Assembly (NCBI GenBank): GCA_937926755.1
Contig: CALBBA010000190.1
Location: forward strand, 1-18,091
Direction of reading: 5' to 3'
From: an uncultured Collinsella sp.
Lineage (GTDB): Bacteria > Actinomycetota > Coriobacteriia > Coriobacteriales > Coriobacteriaceae
Length of the DNA: 18,091 nucleotides
In this document: positions 1 to 6,251 of the stretch, piece by piece
Layout of the letters: each line of letters starts with the position of its first letter
Position numbering within the stretch: position 1 is the stretch's first letter
Notes under the pieces: generated by a model
What the model was told of the DNA's origin: nothing
Seen by the model: only the letters and a program-made list of their open reading frames with translations
The model's database searches: none
Program-made: the position numbers and the translations under genes

Positions 1-6
1 AAAGAG

Positions 7-32
7 AAGAGGCGGGGCATGCCCCGCCTCTT
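7..32. terminator. Perfect GC-rich palindrome, probable terminator of a gene outside the window
   Basis: Two 13-nt arms (7-19 and 20-32, beginning AAGAGGCGGGG) form a perfect 26-bp palindrome with no spacer, so an RNA hairpin would have a small loop at GCATGC. On the minus strand the stem is followed by the pyrimidine-rich CTCTTT; on the plus strand there is no T-tract. It most likely ends a transcript of a gene lying to the left. No coding frame starts between here and nhaA that I would support. Confidence 0.5.
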
Positions 33-161
33 ACACCACATCTCTGCGCGCTACCCCAAATTTCCTTTCCGAGCAGTAGCTGTCGCCAAATTTGAGTCAA
101 GCGATTACTCGTTAACGTACAGATAACAAGATTGTGTTCATTATTTTCCACACCTAAAATG

Positions 162-200
162 AAACGCCGCTTGTGACAGTACTCACAAACGGCGTTTTTT
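162..200 (+). terminator. Rho-independent terminator, probably bidirectional
   Basis: Arms 162-176 and 183-197 pair over 15 positions with one mismatch around a 6-nt loop (CAGTAC). On the plus strand the stem runs into six T residues (195-200), a textbook intrinsic terminator for a gene left of the window. On the minus strand the stem is followed by TTTCATTTT, which could also end nhaA transcripts, whose stop codon lies about 90 nt upstream in that direction. Apart from this hairpin and the one at 7-32, I see nothing else in 1-290. Confidence 0.75.
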
Positions 201-290
201 GACCACTGGGGTGTCTGGCAGGCGGCAAGCACCGCCCGAATCCGCATTTTGAACGCGCCCGAATCGGTTCTGGAGCCGGTTTTCGCGCTC

Positions 291-1649
291 TTACTCGTCC
301 TTGGTCGCGGGGTGCTTGCAGATCACACTCATGTAGATCATGCCAAGCACGGCCGCGGTGACAGAGCCGGCGAGAATAGCGGCCTTGGCTGCAAGAACCT
401 CAAACTGGGCCGTCGGAAAGGCAAGACCGCTGATGAGAATCGACATGGTAAAGCCGATACCGCCCAGAATGCCCACACCGGCAATCATGTGCCAGTTAAC
501 GTTATGCGGCAGCTCGGAGATCTTAAGCTTAACCAGGGCAAACGTCATACCAAAGATGCCGATCGGCTTGCCCAGCAGCATGCCAAAGTACACGCCGAGC
601 GTCACCGGGTCGGTGAGCAGCGTGCTCATGTCCACGCCCACTAAGCGAACCTGAGCGTTTACGAACGCAAAGATCGGCAGGATCACAAAGTTGACCGGCG
701 TGGAGATCAGACGCTCCATGCGGATGAGCGGCGGGGTCACGCGGTGCATGACGCGCTCGACCTTGGTGGTCGAGACGGTAAAGTCATGCTGGCCCAGGAT
801 GTGTGCCTCGTCGTCGTAGCGGTCATCGAGCAGCGGCAGGCACTCGCCCAGCCAATCGGTGAGACTATCGAGCTTGACGCCGCACTTGGCCGGAATGGTG
901 AAGGCCAGGATGACGCCAGCAAGCGTGGCATGTACGCCGCTCTTGAACATGCAGAACCACAACAGCAGACCCAGTACCGAATACGGGGCAAGGCGGTAAT
1001 GCTGCGTCTTGTTGAGCCACACGAGCGCGCAGGTCACAAGCGCGGCGGCGCCCAACCAAAACGGATTGGGGCTCTGACCGTAGAAGATGGCGATGGCGGC
1101 GATGGAGATCAGGTCGTCGGCGATAGCGAGCGTCGAGAAGAACACGCGCACGCCGTTGGGCACGCGATTGCCCAAAAGCGACAGCACGCCCAGCGCAAAG
1201 GCAATATCGGTTGCCATGGGAATGGCCCAGCCGTTGTGCGCGCCGGCATGGTTAAAGATCAGGTAGATGCAGGCGGGAACGACGACGCCGCCCACGGCTG
1301 CCAGCATGGGAAGCATGGCCTGACGCGGGTTTTTGAGCTCGCCGACCGTCATCTCGTACTTAAGCTCAATGCCCACCAACAAAAAGAAAATCGCCATGAG
1401 GAAGTCGTTGACGAAAAGCTCAACGGTGAGACCAGCCGTAAGGTTGCCCAGACCCACATACAGCGGGGTCTCCAAAAAGTGATGGATGGCCTCGTAGGCA
1501 TCGGTATTGGCGCAAATGACGGCGGCGATGGCGGCAATCACCATGACCGCGGCGGAAATCGTGCCGTTCTCGGCGATGCGCTCCCAAATGTCGTGACGTT
1601 CAAAGCGCTTGCGCTCACGAACGTTGAACAGCTGCTCAGTTGCTGCCAT
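291..1649 (-). CDS. nhaA: Na+/H+ antiporter NhaA
   Basis: This 452-aa inner-membrane protein exchanges external protons for internal Na+ (or Li+) and so serves sodium and pH homeostasis. The NhaA signatures are visible: the ATDIAFALGV motif containing D148, and the LAIADDL motif with the paired aspartates D178-D179, which correspond to the ion-binding D163/D164 of E. coli NhaA. A lysine in GKPIGI (K361) lies where the family has its conserved TM10 lysine. About a dozen hydrophobic segments alternate along the chain. The hydrophilic stretch at residues 255-305 is long compared with the roughly 390-aa E. coli protein and accounts for part of the extra length. The ATG is preceded by AAAGGAG at good spacing. 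The gene lies downstream of the pyrophosphatase gene on the same strand, but two terminator-like hairpins separate them, so it is probably transcribed separately or subject to attenuation. Confidence 0.95.
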   Translation of the reverse strand: MAATEQLFNVRERKRFERHDIWERIAENGTISAAVMVIAAIAAVICANTDAYEAIHHFLETPLYVGLGNLTAGLTVELFVNDFLMAIFFLLVGIELKYEMTVGELKNPRQAMLPMLAAVGGVVVPACIYLIFNHAGAHNGWAIPMATDIAFALGVLSLLGNRVPNGVRVFFSTLAIADDLISIAAIAIFYGQSPNPFWLGAAALVTCALVWLNKTQHYRLAPYSVLGLLLWFCMFKSGVHATLAGVILAFTIPAKCGVKLDSLTDWLGECLPLLDDRYDDEAHILGQHDFTVSTTKVERVMHRVTPPLIRMERLISTPVNFVILPIFAFVNAQVRLVGVDMSTLLTDPVTLGVYFGMLLGKPIGIFGMTFALVKLKISELPHNVNWHMIAGVGILGGIGFTMSILISGLAFPTAQFEVLAAKAAILAGSVTAAVLGMIYMSVICKHPATKDE

Positions 1650-1682
1650 GGGCGGCTCCTTTCACGGGAAAGTTCCCGTCTT

Positions 1683-1718
1683 AAAAAAGCACGGCCCGCC
1701 CAAGTGGCGGCGCCGCGC
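1683..1718 (-). terminator. Terminator-like hairpin in the nhaA leader (candidate attenuator)
   Basis: Read on the minus strand, a GC-rich stem of about 12 bp with one bulged G and one G-T pair (arm 1706-1718 against 1689-1700, loop at 1701-1705) is followed directly by six T residues (1688-1683). It sits 34 nt upstream of the nhaA start codon and well after the pyrophosphatase terminator. That is the position of an expression platform for conditional termination. An upstream segment, 1844-1855, contains GCACGGC, which can pair with the terminator's 3' arm GCCGTGC and so could act as an antiterminator. Whether a ligand-binding domain lies between them I cannot tell. Confidence 0.55.
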
Positions 1719-1857
1719 TCTAACGTATTACGCTTGCATCTAGCCTACCCTGCACGACAAGCACGCAGGCGTGGCCGAAAAGCGGAACCACAGGTTGAAC
1801 ATTATTTGCTCAACGGCACGGGCACACCTGTCCGAGAGACGACGCGGCGCCGTGCAC

Positions 1858-1897
1858 AAAAAACGACCGGAGCGCGGGGCGTCCGCGATCCGGTCGT
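1858..1897 (-). terminator. Rho-independent terminator of the pyrophosphatase gene
   Basis: On the minus strand the 9-nt arms ACGACCGGA (1897-1889) and TCCGGTCGT (1871-1863) enclose a second CGCGG/CCGCG stem, and the hairpin is followed by TTTTTT (1863-1858). It begins 20 nt after the pyrophosphatase stop codon. Confidence 0.85.
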
Positions 1898-1916
1898 GGC
1901 GTTTGGTCAACTAAAC

Positions 1917-2841
1917 CTAGCAGGCGGCCATGATGGGGGCTGCGACCTGCTTCTTACGGGAGAGGACGCCCGGCATCCAGACGCCGTCGTGCTCGTCGGC
2001 AATGCCCAGGCCCTTCTGAGCGGCCTCGGTCTCGCCCTCGAGCAGGACCTGCGAGCCCTCCTCCATGATGTCGGTGATGCACAGGACGATGCCGTCGGCA
2101 CCCTTCTCGGCGGCGTAGGCGCGCATGGCCTCGCGAATCTCGTCGATCATGCCGAGCGCGCGGGTCTTGTCGACGGTCTCGTACTGGCCGATAAGCAGCT
2201 TCTTGCCGGCGGGCTCGAACATCTTAATGTCGTTGCCGACCATCTCGGCTGCGGTGAAGGAGCCGGACGGACGGGTGAGGAAGACCTTCATGCCAAACTT
2301 AACCGGATCGACACCCACCTGCTCGCCGAGCTTGGCGGCGACGGCGCGGTCGACATCAGTGGTGGTGGGGCTCTTGAGCATGAGCGTGGTCGGTCATCAT
2401 GGCGGAGAGCAGCAGCTTGGCCTGGACGTCGGAAAGCTCAACGCCGAGCACGTCGGCGAGCTTGGTGACGATGGTGCAGCTGGAGCCCCAGGGCAGGCAG
2501 ATGTAGTGCAGCGGGCCGGCGGTCTCGAAGTCGCCGATGCGGTGATGATCGACAACGCCAAAGACCGTGGCGTCCTTAAGGCCGGCGACGGACTGGGCAG
2601 ACTCGTTGTGGTCGGTGAGGACGACGAGCTGACCGGCCTCGACGGACTCGATCACGCGGGGCTCGGCGATGCCGGCGTCGGCGAGCAGCTTGGCGGACTC
2701 GGCCGGAAGCTGACCAAGGGCGCAGGCCTCGTAGGTGTTGCCGGCATACTCAACCTGGTTGAGCAGCTGGGACAGGACGACGGCGCTCATGATGGCGTCG
2801 TTATCGGGGTTCTGGTGACCAAAGACAAGAACGTTTGCCAT
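1917..2841 (-). pseudogene. ppaC: Manganese-dependent (family II, DHH) inorganic pyrophosphatase, frameshifted
   Basis: Family II pyrophosphatases hydrolyse cytosolic PPi to phosphate with Mn2+ or Co2+, pulling biosynthetic reactions forward. The sequence aligns end to end with the Bacillus PpaC type: GHQNPDND at the start (metal ligands H9, D13, D15), the TDHNE motif (D77), VDHHR (D98, H99, H100), SAMMTD (D151), then, in another frame, TLMLKSPT and the C-terminal DHHA2 domain ending in the substrate-binding SRKKQV. The reading frame breaks immediately after D151: one extra G in the GG at 2388-2389 shifts the frame, and translation would stop at 2356. Removing that base restores a 307-aa protein, the normal family length. 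ATG at 2841 is preceded by GGAGG. Both halves are perfectly conserved in character, so the break is either very recent or a base-calling error. If real, the N-terminal fragment would lack the DHHA2 domain and be inactive. Confidence 0.9.
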
Positions 2842-2965
2842 GGGTATCCTCCACTTGATATGTGTACTTGGACGTAGCTATGGTAGCACGCCGATGCCGA
2901 GCCTTCGCAGACGGAAGGGCCACGGCATATTTTGGGGCGCAGGCGCGGGGGCCAAGGCTATCCCT

Positions 2966-3008
2966 TTTGCACCATGTTGGTGCAAAGTAACCTCTCCCCC
3001 TTGCACCA
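2966..3008. repeat. REP-like palindromic element, copy 1
   Basis: A perfect 9-bp hairpin (TTTGCACCA, loop TGT, TGGTGCAAA; 2966-2986) continues into GTAACCT and ends with a further TTGCACCA. The right part, 2978-3008, matches 27 of 31 positions with the right arm of the palindrome at 9327-9357. It ends 2 nt before the ROK stop codon, on the 3' side of that gene. There is no T-tract, so it is not a classic terminator. Confidence 0.7.
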
Positions 3009-3009
3009 G

Positions 3010-3963
3010 CTATTTACCGGCGGCGCGCAGGGCTACGTAGGCGGCACCGATGATGCCGGCGTCGTTTCCGAGCGAAGCGACCTTAATGGGTGTCTCGCGC
3101 GAGGCGGAAAGCGCATACTGCTTAAAGTGCTCGCGAACCTTGTCGAGGTAGACATCGGCCGAGGCGGAAGCGCCGCCGCCGATGAGGAACATCTCGGGAT
3201 CAACCACGTTGGCAATAAGCGCCAGTGCGCGGCCAAGATAGTCGGCCATGGTATCGGCCGCGGCCAGCGCGAGCTTGTCGCCCTCGCGGCAGGCCTGGAA
3301 CACGTCCTTGGAATCGGAGGGGCCGGTCAGCTCGATGGGCTCGACGCCCGCCTTCTTGCACTCGGCAAGGTAGTTGCTCACCACGCCGGTGGCGCTGAAA
3401 TACTGCCCCAGATGCCCATGGCCGCCGCAGCCGCAGGTGCGCTCCTCAGCCGGGTTCAGGCACATGTGGCCAATCTCGCCGCCGGCGCCCACAACACCCG
3501 ATACCACGTCGCCGTTAACGATAACGCCGCCGCCCACGCCGGTACCGATGGTGACCATCACCACGTTCTGTACGCCCTTGGCAGAGCCGAGCCAGGCCTC
3601 GCCCATAGCAGCGGCGTTGGCGTCGTTCTCGTACTTAACGACCGCGTCGGGGCAGTGCTCCTGGATGGCAATCCTCAGTTCAGGCAGGTTGATGGCAATG
3701 TTGGCCTTGACCTTGGCATCGCCCGATGCCGGGATGGGGCACGGAACGGCCAGGCCAATGCCCGCCACAAAGGCACGCGGAACCTGGGCCTTGGCGACCA
3801 CCTGGTCGATAGCCTCGGTCACCGCGGCAAAGCCCGCAGCGTCAACGATGGGAGGCGTGGGCACGCTGGCCTTGGCAAGCAGGTTACCGTCTTCGTCGAA
3901 CAGGCCCTCCTTGACCGAAGTGCCGCCGACGTCAATGCCGATGTAGTACTGCTTAGGTTCCAT
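3010..3963 (-). CDS. ROK-family glucokinase
   Basis: This is a 317-aa sugar kinase of the ROK family, probably phosphorylating glucose with ATP in the cytosol to feed glycolysis. Visible features are the N-terminal phosphate-binding DVGGTSVK (11-18), the catalytic YENDANAAAMGE (D114), the ATP-site IGTGVGGG (139-146), GEIGHM with E163 and H166, and the zinc-site region TCGCGGHGHLGQ. In that site the usual third cysteine of CxCGxxGC is replaced by His184, while H166, C177 and C179 are kept. There is no N-terminal winged-helix, so this is a kinase and not a NagC/Mlc-type repressor. The ATG at 3963 was chosen over upstream in-frame codons because MEPKQYYIGIDVGG gives the normal family N-terminus and AAAGGTGG lies just upstream. 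It is divergent from the GntR-type regulator and close to manA, consistent with a hexose-phosphate role. Exact substrate is inferred. Confidence 0.88.
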   Translation of the reverse strand: MEPKQYYIGIDVGGTSVKEGLFDEDGNLLAKASVPTPPIVDAAGFAAVTEAIDQVVAKAQVPRAFVAGIGLAVPCPIPASGDAKVKANIAINLPELRIAIQEHCPDAVVKYENDANAAAMGEAWLGSAKGVQNVVMVTIGTGVGGGVIVNGDVVSGVVGAGGEIGHMCLNPAEERTCGCGGHGHLGQYFSATGVVSNYLAECKKAGVEPIELTGPSDSKDVFQACREGDKLALAAADTMADYLGRALALIANVVDPEMFLIGGGASASADVYLDKVREHFKQYALSASRETPIKVASLGNDAGIIGAAYVALRAAGK

Positions 3964-4018
3964 GGGAGCCCACCTTTCTCGTTTAAACATTGCCTGTATG
4001 GTACCGCTCCCAAGGCAA

Positions 4019-4057
4019 AAACCTACCAAAAAGGGACAGGTTTGTTTTGGCAGGTTT
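4019..4057. repeat. REP-like palindromic element, copy 2 (divergent)
   Basis: Arms AAACCTACCAAAA (4019-4031) and TTTTGGCAGGTTT (4045-4057) pair over 13 positions with one mismatch. The loop begins AGGGACAGG, and read on the minus strand the loop and its edges give AACCTGTCCCT, closely resembling the AACCTGACCCC core of the copy at 9292-9358. It lies 56 nt upstream of the ROK start codon, so the ROK gene is bracketed by two members of this family. Relationship to the other two copies is looser than between those two. Confidence 0.5.
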
Positions 4058-4113
4058 TATCTGGAAAAACGCGAATGACCGCTTAACACGACATTACTCA
4101 GATGTTTATCTAT

Positions 4114-4127
4114 TTAGAGCGCTCTAA
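4114..4127. promoter_or_regulatory. Perfect 14-bp palindrome TTAGAGCGCTCTAA, probable LacI-type operator
   Basis: The palindrome is perfect over 7+7 bases with a central CG-containing GCGC core, the pattern of LacI/GalR-family operators. It lies in the AT-rich divergent region between the ROK gene and the GntR-type gene. It is just downstream, in ROK orientation, of a minus-strand TATAAT (4155-4150), and about 50 nt upstream of the plus-strand TATAAT at 4178-4183. It could therefore control either gene. No LacI-family gene is present in the window, so the regulator would act from elsewhere. GntR/UTRA proteins normally bind asymmetric-core sites of another type. Confidence 0.55.
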
Positions 4128-4177
4128 TTTATATGCAAAGCGACTTTTAATTATATCTTTCTCGAACTTTTTCAATA

Positions 4178-4183
4178 TATAAT
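4178..4183 (+). promoter_or_regulatory. Candidate -10 element (TATAAT) for the GntR-type gene
   Basis: A consensus TATAAT lies 62 nt upstream of the start codon in a markedly AT-rich stretch. No good -35 hexamer is seen at 16-18 bp spacing, so the assignment rests on the -10 match and position alone. Confidence 0.4.
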
Positions 4184-4245
4184 AGGGATGCTTAGGTGTT
4201 AACTATACTTTCTTTTATACTCAATCAAGTTGGAAAGGAGGCTCC

Positions 4246-4965
4246 ATGATTCCCAAATACGAGGCGATAGCTGCAGATATTCGTCGCACTATCGAGGATG
4301 GCGCTCTTAAACCGGGCGACAAGCTTCCTACCGTCGTTGAGTTCTGCAAGCTGTATGGCGTTTCCAAAATCACCGTCAAACGAGCGATTGAGCAGATTAC
4401 CGAGGAAGGCTTGGTCACGAGTCGTCGCGGATCGGGCACCTACGTCAAAGACGCCGCAGGGCTCCCCGGCAAAGCGTTTTTCCAGGGCAAGAATGACCGC
4501 GCCCAAGGCTTTTCGTACGAGCATCGCGGCGAGAAGGTCGCCTCGGTGGTCTACGATTTCTCGATCGTCAATCCGCCGGCAGAGGTTGCCACCCAGCTGG
4601 GAATGGCCGAAGACGACTTTGCCTATCACATCGTGCGCGTACGCGAGGTCGATGGCCTGCCCATCGTTATCGAGTACACCTATATGCCGCTCGAGCTGAT
4701 CCCGGGTCTGAAGAAAAAGGACCTGTACGCGTCGGTCTACAGCTATATCCGCGAGCAGTGCGGGCTTAAGATCTCGAGCTTCCACCGCACCATCCGCGCC
4801 GTGGCGGCAACCGAGGAAGAGGCCGAGCGCCTGGACACCAAACCCGGCGCTCCCCTGCTCGAGCTCAACCAGATTGGCTTTTTGGACAGCGGTGCCGCGT
4901 TTGAGTACTCAATCTCGCGCAACGTTGGCGACCGCTTTGAGCTGCACAACGTAACGTTGGCTTAA
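4246..4965 (+). CDS. GntR-family transcriptional regulator with UTRA domain (HutC subfamily)
   Basis: This 239-aa DNA-binding repressor has an N-terminal winged helix-turn-helix (about residues 1-68: IAADIRRTIEDGALKPGDKL, then LPTVVEFCKLYGVSKITVKRAI and the wing RRGSGTYV). A UTRA ligand-binding domain follows (about 85-235), with its characteristic conserved pieces: YHIVRVREVDGLPIVIEYTYMP, the EEAERLD segment and the closing EYSISRNVGDRFEL. UTRA regulators sense small metabolites, often sugar phosphates or amino-sugar phosphates. Its neighbours, a ROK sugar kinase in divergent orientation and manA 72 nt downstream on the same strand, make a hexose or hexose phosphate a reasonable ligand, but that is inference. 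AAAGGAGG lies 4 nt before the ATG, a strong ribosome binding site. It may autoregulate from the shared divergent region. Confidence 0.9.
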   Translation: MIPKYEAIAADIRRTIEDGALKPGDKLPTVVEFCKLYGVSKITVKRAIEQITEEGLVTSRRGSGTYVKDAAGLPGKAFFQGKNDRAQGFSYEHRGEKVASVVYDFSIVNPPAEVATQLGMAEDDFAYHIVRVREVDGLPIVIEYTYMPLELIPGLKKKDLYASVYSYIREQCGLKISSFHRTIRAVAATEEEAERLDTKPGAPLLELNQIGFLDSGAAFEYSISRNVGDRFELHNVTLA

Positions 4966-4980
4966 GTTTGTAATCCGGCG

Positions 4981-5012
4981 GGCGCTCGCTTTGGCTTATT
5001 TCGCGAGGCGCC
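4981..5012 (+). other. Hairpin in the GntR-manA intergenic gap
   Basis: GGCGCTCGC (4981-4989) and GCGAGGCGCC (5003-5012) can pair over 9 bp with one bulged C, around a 13-nt T-rich loop. No T-tract follows, so it is not an evident terminator. It lies 14 nt before the manA ribosome binding site and might affect RNA stability or spacing of expression in a GntR-manA transcript. Confidence 0.35.
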
Positions 5013-5037
5013 TGCGCAACCTGATGGGGGTATGCAC

Positions 5038-5970
5038 ATGTCCGATTTGATTAAACTCACGCCGATCTTCCACGAGAAGATTTGGGGCGGCCGCCAGCTG
5101 GAGACCGTCTTTGGCTATGACATTCCCGAGGGTCCCATCGGCGAGTGCTGGGCCATCTCGGCTCACCCCAACGGCGACTGCCAGATTGCGGAGGGCCCGT
5201 ACGCCGGCCACACGCTGTCGTGGCTGTGGGCCGAACACCGCGAGCTCTTTGGCAACTGCGAGGGCAAGGAGTTCCCGCTGCTCATTAAGATTCTGGACGC
5301 CAAGGACGATCTGTCGATCCAGATCCACCCCAACGACGAGTACGCCGCCGAGCACGAGAACGGCAGCCTGGGCAAAACCGAGTGCTGGTACGTGCTGGAC
5401 TGCGAGCCCGGCGCCACAATCATCGTCGGCCAGCGCGCGCATGACCGCGCCGAAGCCGCACAGATGATCGAGGACGGTCGCTGGGACGACATGCTCAACG
5501 TGTTGCCGATCCACAAGGGCGACTTTTTCCAAATCGACTCCGGTACCGTGCATGCCATTAAGACCGGCACGCTCATTTTGGAGACGCAGCAGTCGAGCGA
5601 CGTGACGTATCGCCTGTACGACTACGACCGTCCCGGCACCGACGGCAAGCTGCGCCCCCTGCACATTGAGCAGAGCCTCGACTGCATCGACTTTGGTGCT
5701 CAGGCTCCGACCGACGGCACGGTGACCGCGCCCGAGGTCGACGGCGTGACCGAGCTCGAGTCCAACCCCTGCTACACCGTCGATCGCGTACGCGTCGACG
5801 GCAGCAAGACCCTCGACCAGCGCTGGCCCTTCATGTGCCTGTCGATCATCGACGGCGAAGGCACCGTCTGCGGCGACCCCGTCCACAAGGGAAGCCACCT
5901 GCTGGCTCCGAGCACCGTGGACAAGATCGAGCTCGAGGGCAATATGGAACTGATTATCAGCCACCTCTAG
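5038..5970 (+). CDS. manA: Mannose-6-phosphate isomerase, class I (Bacillus-type, short form)
   Basis: ManA is a zinc enzyme interconverting mannose-6-phosphate and fructose-6-phosphate, linking mannose use to glycolysis and supplying mannose-6-phosphate for glycan synthesis. The 310-aa product follows the roughly 315-aa Bacillus form throughout: KIWGGRQL, GECWAISAHPNG, PLLIKILDAKDDLSIQIHPND (Q95, H97), GKTECWYVLD (E115), IDSGTVHAI (H172), ETQQSSDVTYRLYDYDR. Q95, H97, E115 and H172 are the expected metal-site residues. ATG 5038 is preferred to ATG 5032 because GGGGG at 5026-5030 is 7 nt from the former and only 1 nt from the latter. The gene follows the GntR-type regulator and may be cotranscribed with it, and a terminator follows the stop codon. 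Confidence 0.95.
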   Translation: MSDLIKLTPIFHEKIWGGRQLETVFGYDIPEGPIGECWAISAHPNGDCQIAEGPYAGHTLSWLWAEHRELFGNCEGKEFPLLIKILDAKDDLSIQIHPNDEYAAEHENGSLGKTECWYVLDCEPGATIIVGQRAHDRAEAAQMIEDGRWDDMLNVLPIHKGDFFQIDSGTVHAIKTGTLILETQQSSDVTYRLYDYDRPGTDGKLRPLHIEQSLDCIDFGAQAPTDGTVTAPEVDGVTELESNPCYTVDRVRVDGSKTLDQRWPFMCLSIIDGEGTVCGDPVHKGSHLLAPSTVDKIELEGNMELIISHL

Positions 5971-5996
5971 ATCGCAACAACAACCCAAACGCAACA

Positions 5997-6030
5997 AGGG
6001 GCTCCCCCGTCCATGTACGGGAGAGCCCCT
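5997..6030 (+). terminator. Stem-loop terminator of manA
   Basis: AGGGGCTCCCCCGT (5997-6010) pairs with ACGGGAGAGCCCCT (6017-6030) over 14 positions with one mismatch and a 6-nt loop. Only scattered T residues follow, so termination may be inefficient or factor-assisted. It starts 26 nt after the manA stop codon, between two convergent genes. Confidence 0.65.
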
Positions 6031-6114
6031 ACTCGTATCTATTTATCAGCCCACCCGGCTCTCCAGATCAAAAAGCGAACGAGCAAAGCAACGTTCGCAA
6101 GCAACGTTACCCAA

Positions 6115-6244
6115 GGACCTGGGCGGGCGTATGGGGCAACATCGATCGCGAGTTCCGCACGCAAAGGAGGCCACTTAATGTGGCCTCCGTCTTGCGCAGG
6201 ACTGCCCGAGCAGGCGATGTTGCCCCATACGCCCGCCCAGGTCC
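6115..6244. repeat. 130-bp inverted repeat with 30-bp perfect arms
   Basis: The segments 6115-6144 and 6215-6244 are exact reverse complements over 30 bases (the left arm begins GGACCTGGGCGGGCGTATGG). The 70-bp interior contains a second, nested hairpin at 6166-6188. The right arm ends 7 bp before the pcrA stop codon. The whole could extrude as a cruciform or fold into one long RNA hairpin in transcripts from either convergent gene. I see no reading frame inside that I would support. Confidence 0.85.
6163..6188 (-). terminator. Nested hairpin, probable pcrA terminator
   Basis: On the minus strand GGAGGCCAC and GTGGCCTCC pair perfectly over 9 bp around a 5-nt loop and are followed by TTT. It sits inside the large inverted repeat, about 65 nt after the pcrA stop codon. 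The short T-tract makes it a modest intrinsic terminator on its own. Confidence 0.6.
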
Positions 6245-6251
6245 GCCGGGA

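Noticed and set aside
2356..2390. A programmed frameshift in the pyrophosphatase gene
   Set aside because: No slippery heptamer or downstream stimulatory structure is apparent at 2388-2389, and this family is not known to use recoding; a mutation or sequence error is simpler.
744..2468. Long plus-strand open frame (574 codons) opposite nhaA and the pyrophosphatase gene
   Set aside because: It is antisense to two clearly recognised genes, has shadow-type composition rich in His, Gly, Asp and Arg, and matches no family. High GC makes such long antisense frames common.
2932..4086. 384-codon plus-strand frame opposite the ROK kinase
   Set aside because: Antisense shadow of a gene with intact phosphate-binding and catalytic motifs.
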